Shown: positions 1 to 13,500 of the stretch, one piece after another | Numbering within the stretch: position 1 is the stretch's first letter | Layout of the letters: every line of letters starts with the position of its first letter | From: Steromphala cineraria | Taxonomy: Eukaryota; Mollusca; Gastropoda; Trochida; Trochidae | Length of the DNA stretch: 64,000 bases | Direction of reading: 5' to 3' | Assembly: GCA_916613615.1 (NCBI GenBank) | Contig: OU744731.1 | Location: 10,856,726 to 10,920,725 of the forward strand | Position numbers and translations under genes: made by a program | The notes under the pieces: generated by a model | Seen by the model: the letters and a program-made list of their open reading frames with translations, nothing else | What the model was told of the DNA's origin: nothing | The model's database searches: none

Positions 1-1826
1 CATTAAATCCCAGCCGTGTAATGATTGATTCTGTTTCACTATTATCCGAAGCATAATATCTATAAAACAAAAGGTCTCTCGTCGCTATCAGGTGGTAACA
101 ATAGGTGATCTGCGTTTGTTTTCAGCCAATGAGGTGCCGTAATGCTAAGAGCTTCATCAGGGACCCGCCGTCATCGCTTGTGTCATATTTACGTGTGTCG
201 CTATGTCTTGGGATGTAACTTTAACTCGCTTTTCAGTTCGAGGTATTAACTAATTAACTATCATGAACAACTCATACAATGTTTTTACCTTTTATTACAA
301 ATACATTTAAAGCGAATTACACCTCATATTACAATCAATACCTTAACCTTCTACTAATACAAATTAACCTGCTTAACTTAACCCCTGAATGCTTACTTTA
401 ATCCAAACCTTAAAATTACCTTCTTATTCCTTATTCCCTACCTAACTTCATACTGCCGAAAAGCATGCTATACGATACCCCTACGGTTCCCTCTGCTGGC
501 TCTAGCCCCCGTGGTCAGCCGGCCGATGAAACTAGCCCGTCGCCTTCCTTCTGGTCTACAGTTCCTAGGTCATCTCGGCCTCCCAGATCGAATTCCCTCT
601 CTAAGCCCAAATCCATGTCCTTTATTGTGCCTGACCAATTCATTATTTTAAAGGGGTGTTTTTCCTTTTACCCCCACTGAATGTGGAATCGCCGTTACTT
701 TTGTCATCGCTACCAATTTGTTCATAATCTGCGATAATAGAGGCAGCTGACGGATAACGTTTGACTACGTGACTTAAAACCCTCGAAGACCCGACTATCT
801 GTCTCCGTAACCACTTGAAGCCGGAACCAATGTCCTCTTTTGACGATAATGCTTCCCCACATCTGCTCCCCAAAGCACGAAGTATCAAAATTATCAGATA
901 AACGCAGGATGGCCGGACACCAATGGAGTTAGTGTCTCATGTCAATTTCTGATAACAATGTTGACTATCATGAAAATACATTAAAGACTGAAGTTGGTAA
1001 GGCTTTGTACATTATTTCACTTTCTGAAATAATTCTAAACTTTTCTTATAATATCTCTACATAACACTTGATACGATTCCTTAATTTTAATTAGTAGAAG
1101 AAGAAAGACATAATTTATTCCGTTTTCATACGTCTGTACATACAATAGAGTGCTAATAAATACGCTTAAAGTATACATTAAAAAGACATATGAATGTGCT
1201 TAAATGTATACATATGACCGACCATTAGACCTATGAGTCAACTTATACCCATTTAAACATAAAATATGATACCATAAAGAACTAAGAAAACATAAAAAAT
1301 AGATTAAGATAAATTTGAGCAATATTATGTGTGATGGAGGGAATAGTTTATAAATATACAGTTGTTACGGTAAAGTTACCTACATGAGACTTCTTGTCTC
1401 TTGAACATTCGTTTATAATGTATTGACGAGAAGCGGCTGTAAAATGTGGCATCTGAAGAGAAATACAAACTTCTTGTCATCGTTGAATGCAAAGAATGTA
1501 TACCTAGGATTTATCGCCGTTGCTTCATAAAAAAGGATGAATAACTTCGTTGTATAAAGAGCTTTACGATGATTTTGCCTTGATGGATATTAGGGTATAT
1601 GATTGCAACTAGACGGAAACACATACTTTAATTTTATAGTAATGGTAATGATTATGACGTACATAATTGTGAATTATCCATCTACAATGTAAGGGTTAGA
1701 ATAAAACTTGAACGGTTTGGAGAGCTTTCAGATTATTTGAAATTTTAATTTCAGTTAAAGCTTCTCCTGTAAGAATATCTAAAGTAAATAGAGGGTACTA
1801 CGCAGCCACGAGTGAAATAAACTATA
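1..1826. other. Intergenic AT-rich sequence, no gene seen
   Basis: I see no exon, RNA gene or recognisable mobile-element protein here. The short open frames at 465-888 lack conserved motifs and overlap on both strands, as expected by chance. A missing 5' exon of the plus-strand VWDE-like gene could lie in this or the following intergenic blocks, but I could not identify one. Confidence 0.5.
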
Positions 1827-2374
1827 GTGTCCAAAAGAAACGATACAAAGTTTTCAATGTCGTCCAAAACAAAATTCTATAACCTGACAGAGTCGATTTT
1901 AAGTGTATCTAATAGACAGTTGTCTTGTGAAGAAGTAAGCACATTAATTTTTCATTCTTCAGGAAAAGATATTTTGATTTTGTGTCTGCTCAAAAAATTT
2001 CAAATTGTCTTATGTACAAAACTTTTGTTATCTCACTTTTAAAATTGTTAAAGTATGGGATTACGGTAAGAAAACAATGTTGTCGATATAATGCACTTTA
2101 TTTGACATAAATTCGTTGACGCGTCACTGCTCTAGAACGTTTTGAAACCAGCAAAAGTGTCCACTTCTTCTCTGCTATCTCGCCTAGTTAAGGAGATTCC
2201 GAATCGATCTTTTTTAAATGCGTGTTTCTCGCAAACATGAAAAGATAATGTTTTGAAATTTTGAGTAGAGGTAAGTTGACTACTGAAGAAATGATAAAAC
2301 TATGTTTTTGTCGTATCAATCTGCAGTGGGTTGAGTTATCTTGCCATTTGTATGGTATCGTTTCTTTTGGACAC
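1827..2374. mobile_element. Mariner-type MITE (TA target), copy 1
   Basis: The element starts GTGTCCAAAAGAAACGATAC and ends with the inverse, GTATCGTTTCTTTTGGACAC. A TA dinucleotide lies directly outside each end, the target duplication of Tc1/mariner elements. It is about 548 bp long and has no transposase, so it is non-autonomous. A second copy in opposite orientation lies at 27,295-27,812 and shares the TIR and an internal segment containing TTTGCGAGAAACAC-like sequence. Superfamily assignment rests only on the TA duplication. Confidence 0.75.
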
Positions 2375-3282
2375 TAGTTAATCAACTTACCCCATGCCAC
2401 GAGATGAAATATTTCCGGTATTTGGAAAACTACATTAAGTATTCTATTTATTATATGATTTTTAACGACTTATGAATTTAAAATTGGAAAGTTACACCAA
2501 ATTTGGTTATATGCCGAGTGACGATATCTTTACTGATCACAGTGAAAATAAAACATATCGTCACTGATGCCTGATACACAGTTTCATCGCTAACCATATG
2601 AAAACGATTTTATTCCTTAAAAATGTCTTTCTTATTATACTTCCCCTTCTACATGTGAATATGTCAAGAAAATGTAGTAAAAATCGGATTCAATTAAAAG
2701 AATTAATCTATTTTCGGACAGCAATGCACACTCTGTATTCATACCAAAACTTTTAAATGTTACTTAAAAATATATATGTTTACGCACCAATTTATTATTA
2801 ATGATGTAATCCAATTTGTTCGGAAAATAACCAAATGATGTCGAAAACTTTCAAATGCATTTACGTTGCCAAACTGGACGTTTTTCAACTCGTGACTGTC
2901 ATAATCTTCTTATCAAAGGAGGTCAATGAAGGTTCATACAGATACTACTTAAACGTTCTTATCTATGTTAACATTCTTATTTCATAACATTTTACAAGAC
3001 ATGTTGTTGTGTTACATTTTGTTCCTGTTGGTCCAACTTATGCCAGGTTTGTTCTTTCTTTATGAACTGATGGTAACATTTCAGACAACATCAACATCAA
3101 TATTCAAAAGAATTTTAAAATGTTTACGCCATATTCGGCGTGGTTGTCAAAATGGTATGCCGTTATAATAGTCCTGCAGAATGGTGAAAGTATTAAGAAT
3201 GGGGAAAGAATTGTGCACTTTGGGTGAAAAGTAAAAAAATTGTCAGAGCTCTTTGTTTACTGATTAAATTAGGATCAAGGGC
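2375..3282. other. Intergenic AT-rich sequence, nothing recognised
   Basis: No exon-like open frame, repeat pair or RNA gene is apparent. A short frame at 2965-3168 is hydrophobic, but has no splice-site support or homology I recognise. Confidence 0.4.
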
Positions 3283-3610
3283 CAAGTAAATTTCATCCCA
3301 ATATAGCTGCCATTTTCAAAATGGCCGCCAATGTACGTTAAAACTAGCAATCGCTCATTTAAACATGCATAAGTCAGTTACTATAGGCTTTAAATTACAG
3401 TTAAGGTCCCATTTGAATTGAAATATGTGTATGAGTCAATAAATTTGTTTGTTTTTTCACCAAAATATTTGCTATAAATTTGCAAATTGAGAAATTCAAG
3501 ATGGCGGCTATTGGTAAATGCAATTGTATTTTGTGTTTCTACTTATTCATGACAACAAATTGAATAGCATTTTTAAACTTATGAAGCAGGAAAAACATGA
3601 TTAATATTTT
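3283..3610. repeat. Left arm of a long inverted repeat
   Basis: This block reappears inverted at about 8,452-8,795. Shared landmarks, in order, are AAGTAAAT.TC.TCCC, AAAATGGCCGCCAATGTA, GCATAAGTCAGTTACT, GTCCCAT.TGAATTGAA, GAGTCAAT and TTATGAAGCAG. The arms are diverged with small indels. They could be the ends of one foldback element with a later insertion, or two copies of one repeat in opposite orientation. Confidence 0.7.
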
Positions 3611-3837
3611 GATATGAATTACATTGTTGACACACGTAAAATGTAAGCAAATTGTCATTAAGTATGTTTGCGTCTAAAGCAAATTCTATTGTTTTTCCTA
3701 AATGTTATATTAAACAATTTTAAATAGTATTTTTACTTCTTCATAATCAAACAAATCATCAAAGAGGTACATGTAGTCCTTTTTTTCATGGTTTTCTGTC
3801 GGAAATGATTAATCATTGTGTTGAATTTCACCTATAT

Positions 3838-6753
3838 TTAAAGCGCAACTCCCGGGTGATTTTGCTCCAACTTCGTTCATTTATCTTCAGAGTGCTTAGA
3901 ATGTACATTTCACAGACGTAAAAATCGCATTGATAAGTTATAAGCGATTAATTCAATACACCTCTTTGCCATCACAATCAAGAATATTTCATTAAAATCG
4001 TAAAAGAAGGCGAAAAACTGTACTGTTTACGTCGCTTTTTGACGTGTCGGCCATTTTGTTTTCCGGAAAAGACCGGATAAAATCTCGATTGTTGCCGATG
4101 GAATGTGTAACGTCAACTGTGGAACACACGGCTTGCAAAATGGCGTCTGTCGTATTATTAGCACTGACAGACAAATAAACACCGAGGGTTGTAGCGGCCA
4201 CACCACTCGACAAATCCATGTAAAAACTTGCAAGATGTCTGTACATAACTTTCTGAAGCAATAGTAAAAAGGAATAACCCAAACATTGACGATTATATTT
4301 TATAACTATCTATTAACCAACCCGGAAGTGAATCCCTTCAATGGAATCGTACAGCGAAACAATGCGATTTTCAGTTCAAATACATCTAGGAAAACATCGG
4401 GCTTTTTTTACATAAACAATTTCTAATGAATGTGGGTTTGTTTATCTTTGAAATTGTGTCTTTTGTTTCTGTCTTTTTGCAGTTTGATTTTGCAAAATAT
4501 AGCACGATGCCGGATAAGAAAGTCTACTTCCACAGAACACCGATAGGAAATACCAAATTATAAGAAATGTTAAGTTTTTGATACATTATACGTATAAATA
4601 AAGGAAAGTTATCAGAATAATATGTTATTAATTGCATTCACTATAAATGTCTATAAATATCCTATCACTTACCGATCATGTTACGATATGCGAAGTCTTT
4701 ATCTAATATAATATCAAAATAAAATTTCAGTTGATTATATCTGCACTTTATAAGTGTTTTTATCAGTAATTGATATTTGATATGAACGTTTGTCAATAAT
4801 ACTGTAGTTCAGAGCTTGGAAATCAAAAAAAGTTCTTCAATTTTTCTCTATGTCAATAAGATGCTATTCTGCAGCTGGGATATATAAAACAAAAAGTATT
4901 CAGCTTTGTTTATTAAATGAATATCATACTTAATATTATTAAAGAATTATTAGAATATTAGAATTATATATCAATATCAACATTTTTGCAAAAATTTAAA
5001 TCGAAATTCCTCCGCACAAAGTTTTGATAATAATATTTTTTCCTCAAGTCTCGTCCATGACATAAAATGTTTATCCATACAGAGAAATAATTAACAATAA
5101 ATATTTCAGATGTTGGCACCTTCTTATAGCTGATCTTTTGGGTATATGCACATAGCATTCACATTTTTGTAATTTCCATTTGATTTTATTGCTGTTCTTC
5201 CACATTGTGGACTCTATTGAGCATTGTCTGTAAAATAAATATTAAAAATCGTTCTGAATTCTGAATTAATACATGCACATACAGTAGATATTAATGGAAT
5301 AGAATTTCCCTTATATTCAATAAATATTTTGATAATTGTTTCAGACCTCTTGGTAAAAACATGTAATTGTTAATTAATTAAATGTTTTCGAAGATAATTG
5401 ACTGATGACTGAAATGATGTTATTTTGTTTATCAAATTAACAATTTTTGATATCAGAGTACAAAAATAAATAAATAAATGTTTTCAAGAAAAGCCACTCC
5501 AAATATTTATACCTGTCATTATTACTTTGGGTGATCAAGAAAATATGAAACATTTCGGTTTGAAGTAAAGAAAATGAATGTGCTGCTCATTCAAATAACA
5601 ATCAATTTTCAATATTGAACATGACATTTTTTTTTTATGTTATTCCAATTTTTAAAAGATAGTAGTTGAGAAAAACAACCACATGCATTGATTTTTTAAA
5701 ACTTCAATTATATTTAACAAATTCCTCATAATTGTTAATCATGGAAATATGTACATATCAACATAAATAAAACATAGAAATCATCATTGTCCCAGATATC
5801 ACTGGATAAATATAAATTCTGTTCAGTCACATTTATTTTCAAATGAATATTTCCATTTGATGTTTCACATAAAACTATTCTTGAAGGATGGAAAATTCTC
5901 TTCCAATAAACATTAATATATGTATTTATGAAAATTAAAACGAAAAAATTACTTCGTTCATTGTTTGCATGAGCTTCAAAGTGAGTATAAATAGTAAATG
6001 TTAATTTAAGTGAGTGATGCCAGATCACGATTTTGAAATTGGACAACAAAATTTAAATTCGATAAATCATATTTACAACGTATCTTGTCGTACACTGATG
6101 TCTATATATACCGTTTATCAAGAAATGCAGGCGGCGAAAACGAACCAAAGGCAACATACTGCAAATACGGAGAGCCACGTTTCAAAAGACGGGCAGATGG
6201 TATATTTTTTGTGGAAATATTTTCACACATACAAAAGGAAGTTTAATACAAGAAGGAAAATAAAAGATTCCATATACAAACAGATTATAACATAATATAA
6301 GGAAAAATCACACAACGACTAACTCACCAGAGTCCGAGTCGGAGTAGGCCTATGACATTGTCAATATGTACCGGATAATCGTTTCCATAAAAGTTGCCAA
6401 AATAATCACATAGCTTTTCCTCTACTTATTGAATATCCTTTCATACAGCAGATATTAAAATGTAATCACTAAAACTTTGTTTGTTGGGCCAATATCGACA
6501 AGATCACTGAAATAAAACGTGGTGTTGTTTACGTTAGTAATGGCGGCTACGTCACTCTTGTTTTCCACAGTTGACGTAACTTCCGGTAAAATCTACGGAA
6601 CAACACGATCGAAGCAGGAAGCTTATTATTATTTTAAAATCGCAATTAATCACTTTTATGATTATAATGAACTATATATTATGAAAACATGAAAATAAAT
6701 GTACAGTTTGGCTTGGATAAATTAGTCTAAATTATCCGGGAGTTACGCTTTAA
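3838..6753. mobile_element. Candidate piggyBac-type element with TTAA ends, no transposase
   Basis: The left end reads TTAA followed by AGCGCAACTCCCGGG. The right end reads CCGGGAGTTACGCT followed by TTAA. The ends are therefore inverted and sit in a TTAA target, as in piggyBac elements. Subterminal similarity continues inward: ACGTCAACTGTGGAA near 4,110 pairs with TTCCACAGTTGACGT near 6,565. The 2.9-kb body is AT-rich, and its short frames (for example 5735-6049 minus and 6014-6295 plus) lack transposase motifs. The ends might instead belong to two separate elements. Confidence 0.45.
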
Positions 6754-8451
6754 GTTATTTGAAAAGGAATAAGCTTCACAGTGAAAGCAACATTATGACA
6801 AACTTTGTTATTACATGAGAAGACATATTTTATCAGTCTTAGTGTTTAATAGTTGAAATGATGGTTACTATCAACATAAATACACTTTCCTTATACGTTA
6901 CAAAATTACTAACGAAACAGAACATTGGTATGTTCTTCGCAGTTAAGTAAGGCATATATACAATGTCGGAGACAACGGCATCTCTGGTCAAAGGTTCCTG
7001 GTCAATAGAATATGCTGTAACGGATCTATAATCATCGCAGTACCAAATTTTAACAAGAGAAAAGGCCAAATATAAAACAATGTCCGTGTCCACAGTCTCA
7101 TACAGAACCTTCTTCTAGCATCTGCATATCATGCATTTATAGCATTTAAACTGTATTCATACATGTTCATTTTGAGATAGAAATGCTATTACAATCTTGA
7201 AATAAATTTATCAGTTTTCACTACAAGCAACCAAAGGCAAATGCTCAAGTGATTAGGTCTGTGAGGTTTCTTATATACATCTACAATAACGTAGCTGTTC
7301 TCGAGATGTCGGCTTCAAACATGACATAGTAATGTTATATAACTTAGGGGAGAACATGGTGAGAGAGCACTTTTAATATCCACCTCGATATGCTACAGAG
7401 AACTCAGTGAATACATTTCAAAATGCAATCTCCTGTACAGGACATCCTACATAACTATCAAACGTCTTGTAGTACTGACAATGTTAAAGTATGACAAGTT
7501 TACCTTCTTATTGCACTACAAGATGAAAGCAGCAAATATGAAATCAAATGTAATCTTCCTTTTTGTTTAAAGGTTTGTTTACACTTTTATTTACACTGAG
7601 ACTCACATTGCTTTGTTCTCATGTACTACAGGGTAAGCTTCCGTGGGATTGTTATGGATTATCGGGAGGTTACAAGTTAACATGTGGTAACATCTTTAGT
7701 GTAGTATAGCAGTTTAAGATGTGTGTCAGAAACTTCTAGAGTGTAATGGTAGTATTATATCAGGATTAGGAAGAGGGTCTGTCTTCTTGAATGCAAGAGT
7801 ATTAAGCTGAAAAGACAAGCAAATTGTCATTTCAACGGGTATGATTTTTTCTTAGCAGACTTTTCACTGATTCACCACGTATTCATAACCGTTATGTATA
7901 AAAACAATGTCCCTGATTTTTTTCCATAAAATAGCAAAAAGAACTGCCCCTTTAAAGACTTATTACTTGATTGGTTGCCAAAAATATTTTGACATTTTAC
8001 AGGACAAAAACATTAAAAAATGTAATAATAACCGAATCAAGAACAAGAATTTAAAAGGCAAATGCGTGTAAAGAATGGTAGTTGAGGTATTTTGTGCCAT
8101 GGTAGAAATCACTGTTCCTTTTTTAAAGTTGTTATCAATGATGGCATCATTGTTCAGTATTGAAAAATACTTTTAAATTGAATATCACGAATAACCACAT
8201 TACGTTGAACCAAACTAAACGACAAAAGCCTATGAGAGATAAAGAAAGTGTATATGTTTTGATAGAATATTAACAAGTAATTCAACTTATCAATTTTAAA
8301 ATGTCTTGTCATGTCGTAATGCGGTTCCTCATACCATATAGTATCGAATTCAACGTAATAATTATTTAAAAACGTTAATAGAACAAATACTGCTTCGAAT
8401 TCTTTAGGGATTTGATCAATTGTGAAGAACTGAATTGACAATTATTCACTG
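6754..8451. other. AT-rich intergenic sequence, no gene seen
   Basis: Nothing beyond chance-length frames is visible. The block lies between the TTAA-ended element and the right arm of the larger inverted repeat. Confidence 0.4.
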
Positions 8452-8795
8452 AAAATAACATGGCATCATGGTTTCTGCTTCATAAGGTTTAAAAATGCTA
8501 TTCATTTTGTTATCATGGATAAGTAGAAACAAATTATACAACAGCATTTACCAATAACCGCCATATTGAATGTTTTTAAGATTTCAATTTGCAAATTTAT
8601 AATTTTTTGTTTGAAAAATACTAATTCATTGACTCATATAGATAATTCAATTCAGATGGGACCTAATTTAGAACTTTAAAGCCTAAAGTAACTGACTTAT
8701 GCATGCTTAAACGCTAAATTGCTGATATTAACATACATTGGCGGCCATTTTGATAATGACGGCCTTCTGGGGAAGACATTTACTTAAAAATATGA
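8452..8795. repeat. Right arm of the long inverted repeat
   Basis: This is the inverse counterpart of 3,283-3,610, ending with TTGGCGGCCATTTTGATAAT and a purine-rich stretch. It abuts the GATAA-type tail of a minus-strand LINE. Confidence 0.7.
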
Positions 8796-9290
8796 TAAGA
8801 TAAGATAATCTTTATTGTCCCAAGAGGGAAATTTGTTTTGTATAATTACAATTCTCCAGAAATGTGATGATAACTAATTACATAATATTCAAAACAATTC
8901 ATATCAAAACAATTCACATAGACTAAAAAACATGTAAAACGTGATGCAGTATTAGACAGAATTTTATTTCTGTAATGCTGCACGGAATGAACGATTGGCG
9001 GAACCTGTTTGTTCGAAAAGTCGGCATACGAAGCCTACGTCCGGAAGGTAATGTTGAAAATTCCAAGAAAAGTGAATCAGTAGAATCACCCAACATTTTA
9101 TATATTTTTTTTGATAACTGCTTTTTATAAAAACTGCCGATCGTTTCAATGGGAAGCCCAATAATCTTTGATGCAGTATTGGCCCTCAATCCTAACTTAA
9201 TCAGCATACTATGATCTACATCTCTGCCAAATTTGGTATTTTTCACCCCAAGTGCACAATAGATCTGATATTTTGCACCATTGTGCAGGA
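8794..9290 (-). mobile_element. CR1-like LINE 3' end (C-terminal ORF2 fragment and tail)
   Basis: Read on the minus strand, the frame contains FLEFSTLPSGRRLRMP, then FRTNRFRQSFIPCSI. This is the L-P-S-G-R-R-x-R ... T-N-R-x-x-x-S-F-I-P motif found at the end of many CR1/L2-type LINE proteins, after the reverse transcriptase. Upstream residues such as YCALGVKNTKFGRDVD fit the linker before it. The 3' end has a GGGACAATAAAGATTATC-like sequence and (TTATC)n repeats at 8,794-8,809, a typical CR1 tail. It is a dead 5'-truncated copy; no RT domain is present. Confidence 0.75.
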
Positions 9291-10105
9291 CTATAAGTAT
9301 AACAAAATGGAGACTACGTGCAAACATAATACAGAGGTTGGTGAAAATACAAAACATTTGACATTAGGAGAATAGTTGTCAATCAACAACAACAAACCTG
9401 CTAAAAACGTATATATTTTCATTATTTTGTTAAAATTGTAAAATAATCCAATTCCGCCATTTTGAAAAAGTAGTGATTGCTCAAGCATCATGCTCTCATC
9501 TCAACATCACTTTCCGCTACTCTGCCCACATTAGTTATTACGGCCATAACTACTATGTAATCGGCCGTCTCTTCCCCGACCTTTATCCATTGACCCGAAG
9601 TTTTGTTCTAACTACGCAAATTTATACACTTGGTATAGCGGCTTTGTATTGCACACCTCCATTAACTTAATACATTTTGATGTAAATTCTTAAATGAAGC
9701 CAATAAATGTTTAAAATTCCTTTTTTATTTTCGAGCTGTGTGTTTATGATTTCATGTGAAATAATGCTTCTTACGTATTTTTGATAATCGAAAAGTAATT
9801 TCAATTAGATAGGCCCAGTAATGTTTCCCATATCGTCTAGTGTAAAATCAAATGTTGTTCTTAATCATAACACTAGTATGTTTAATATTATCATCTTTAT
9901 GTTAACCCTTTTTTCTACACAAAAACTTGCAATGTTATTTTGTCTAGATGACTTTCTAGTTTTGCCAAAAAACTTTAACCTTAATGTTAACTGTATCCAT
10001 TAGTCAAAAACGGATGTTCAAAGTAACACAATTTGTAGGTCATTTCACATAAGAATATAATAATAAAATTTGGAGGAAAAAAACATTTTAATGTTCTGTT
10101 TGTAG
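9291..10105. other. Sequence upstream of the first recognised VWDE-like exon
   Basis: I found no convincing start codon with signal peptide in this interval. It ends with a pyrimidine-rich tract and TGTTTGTAG acceptor at 10,105. It is therefore best read as intron, with the true 5' exon further upstream. Confidence 0.4.
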
Positions 10106-10522
10106 GTATACGTAGTTTGTTTTTGCTTCGTCCTTTCTCTGATCCCTGTAAAAACCACATGGTTGTGAAGAACTCTCCTGAAAGAAATGTGTCCCATGTG
10201 ATCAACCACCCGACCCTCTGTGACAAGGACCTGGACGGTTGGTACAGATTTGAGCAAGGAGAAATCGCAACATCTTGTGTACCTGTAAACCACTGCAACA
10301 AAAATACCATATGGATGAACGACAACTTTCCAACAGTCAGTGATGGGATACAAACTAAGAATTTCTGTGGCAGAGTTTCATTCTTTAATCAACCAACAAA
10401 ATGGTGTTGTGAATATAAATTTACCGTCAGAGTAGCAAACTGCGGCGAGTTTATGACTTACGAATTCTTTAACACACATCTATCTGGAGGATATGTGCCC
10501 TGTCCTATTGCTTATTGTACAG
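10106..10522 (+). CDS. Gene 1 exon: D8C/uromodulin-like domain
   Basis: The frame reads SDPCKNHMVV, then TLCDKDLDGWYRFEQGE, SCVPVNHC, FFNQPTKWCCEYKFTVRVANCGEF and AYCT. The order DPC-x-H, LCD, GWYRF, CC and NCG is diagnostic of the D8C domain of uromodulin, GP2 and VWDE. Eight or more cysteines are kept. The exon ends TGTACAG before GTAGGT, leaving one base that joins the next exon to make GAT (Asp). Confidence 0.9.
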
Positions 10523-13500
10523 GTAGGTCAATGCTTAGAAATGTACTTAATATAGGATAAATGGTCAATGGTATAAATATCATTTTGTATGAATGAAAAG
10601 AAAAGATAAAAACTATAATTTACACAATTATCATAGGGTCTTGAAGACCCTTGTTTTGACTGTGTCAATGGTCGACCATCACCTGTCTCTCTGAGGTCCG
10701 TATAAGTACACTTAACGGTACATGTACAGAACAATCTGCTCTAATGACCACCACGATATGACGACCACACGCTGAATACTGGAACTTATTTAAAGTTTTA
10801 TGAATTTCTATATATTTACCTATTGTAACGGTCCTAAGCTAGTGGCGCCTAATGGCCTCATAAGAAACTGCCAGAAGGTATTACACAATCGACGATGATC
10901 ACATTTACACATTCAGTTTGGCTGAATCTTTATTGTTATTGGCGTGTTTATTATTATTTCACAGAACTTTGGCATAGGTGTAAGCTAAAACGACTGCTCA
11001 AATACACCAACTTTACAGTATTATAGCCCTTACCCTGGAATCGTGGGGTTAAGCTATTGAGCCAAATCGGCCCAGTCATTAAAGGTCAAGTTCTAATTTA
11101 AAATCGAAAGTTCAACTTTTTTAAAAGATGCACAATAAAAAATAAGGCAAAGTCACGTGGTTTGGCCGCCATCTTGATTTTAAGCTCTTTTTAAAAAGTC
11201 CGACCCCATGGACACTTGGTGATTCACCACTCGGCTACTTATGATACTAGAAAGCTGACATTTACACATAATGTAGCACAGACATTGACATTTAACAAGT
11301 TTGTTATAGAATTAAAAAAATTCAAATACTTTTGTCGCTCACCCTATCAAAATTTCCAATTTTCTAAAAAATCGAATTTTCAAGGACAGATAACTAAAAA
11401 ACCTGACCGACGAATTTCATGTTTTTTTGCATGAGAGATAGACATGACCAAGCTCTGTAAGATAAAGAAATAAAATCGCTCGCGAACAGTCATTTCCGGT
11501 CGCCATAACGCATTTTCCTAACATGGGGCGAATTTCATTTCTTAAAAGTTCATTTCTACGTTTTATACTATGTTTGATAAATAACAACAAATTAAGAATA
11601 ACATTTTCAATTTGAGAACACAATAGGGATGTAAAGGCAACAGCAGGTTGTTTTGATATAAAAAATGCAGGAATATATTTTCTTCTGATGTCGGAATATG
11701 ATGGACAAACAAGCATAAAATGTATTTCACTTTCAACTGCTGATTTACACACCGGACATAATCTTTTAGTTTTTTCTATATTCATTCTTCTGCCTTCATT
11801 TATCTATAAATCCAGCAAACCAAGTCTAAATTTGATACAAATATTTCTTTGGTCTTTAGAATATAAAATAGACAAATATATTTCTGGCTGAAGTAAACTT
11901 TTGAATGTTCTATAACAATCATACCGCGAGCTATCATACAGAGAAGAAGGCCAATCTTGATGAAACAAATCAATAGCTTGATTCTTAAAATTATATAAAA
12001 AGACATCAATATTTCCAATTGTTTGGTTTATCCAGATAAAGCCAAAACCATGGGAGAACACAATATTTCTTATGTGGGATGCCCATGTTATTTTACCATT
12101 TTTATGTCATCTAAATGTAATAGCATATTATAAGCTAGCTTTGGAATTCAAGTTTCATACATACCAATAAGTGTTATCCAATATTTTAAGCATTTGATTT
12201 GGAATTTATGTACAGAGGATGTCTTCCACATTCTCTGTAAATCATGCATTTTTGTGTTGATGGTCCAACGGATAAATATATTTTACATACTAGAAGGTGT
12301 AGTTTTTCAAGACTGTCATACTTTTGATATCCCCAAACATGAGACCCATACAACATTATCGGTTGTATCTCAATCTAAATGAATTTAGATCAACAGGTTT
12401 TATATTTGGTCATGACCAAATATAAAACCTGTTGATCTAAATTTATTTAGATTGGTTGTATCTTAAAATCAAATAGTTTGAAAAAGACGTTAGGGGTAGT
12501 TATTCCAGACATAACGTTAAATAGCACTTTTTTTGCTCTTTTTACTAAATCTATAACGCTTTTGGAAAAATTCATTGTGTGGGTAAACAAAAGGCCAAGA
12601 TACTTATATTGATTACTAGTCTGAAGTCTTACTCCATTAAATACCCACTTTTCTTTTGATGATAACGGCCCACCCCTTACAGATAGTTTCCATTCTTTGG
12701 TGTAACGTTCTAATATATTAAGTTGATTTTGTAATCCCATAACTGTGTTTGATACTAAAATGAACATGTTAACATTCTTCCTCAACTACAAAGTGAATAC
12801 ACACTGCAAGATTTTCTGCCTGTTAATAATATTATCCTGTTACATCTCATTTCATGTGTAGTTTTAAAAAATACATTTGACGGGCCCTAGTATTAGGCCA
12901 CCTGTACGTAATAGCCAGTGAAAGCTGATGGAATGATTCATATTAACGTAAATATACAACTTCTCACCAAAGAATGGATATACGTGCGTCATTTTAAAAA
13001 ACATCAAAGAAAACATCTTCAAACTTTAATTACAGTCTCAACTTAACACATAAGTCTATTTTGCTTTTATTCATCCCCTTTTCACTGGTTGAAGAAAGTA
13101 ACAGATTTCAAATCCTAACCTTTCAGTATACCTTTCAACTGCTCCGTTGTATAATGTTTATACCATTTTATAACCGTTTGTAAATTTGTACCATCTATAT
13201 ACGAACCGAACGGAAGTGTAAAGTACTAATCTTTTTAAATTATGACATTGACTTGAATAATTTGGCCAAGAATTGTTTGTTCAAGTATATCAACTGTATC
13301 AATATAAATTTTCTTTTACAACACGCTTTTATGACAAGATGATTTCTGTTTTCTATCTTTAGGAATTCTTTCATAAAAAATCACCTAAGAAAATAAAAAC
13401 CATCGCAAGCTTTAACATAAAACTACGTTACAATATTTATCATGTACATTTATTTTGTCAAACTAACAACTCCTATATTATGTTTATCTGAAAGGGATTT

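Noticed and set aside
10045..10353. Minus-strand frames of about 100 residues
   Set aside because: Shadows of the D8C exon, which has clear homology and splice sites on the plus strand.
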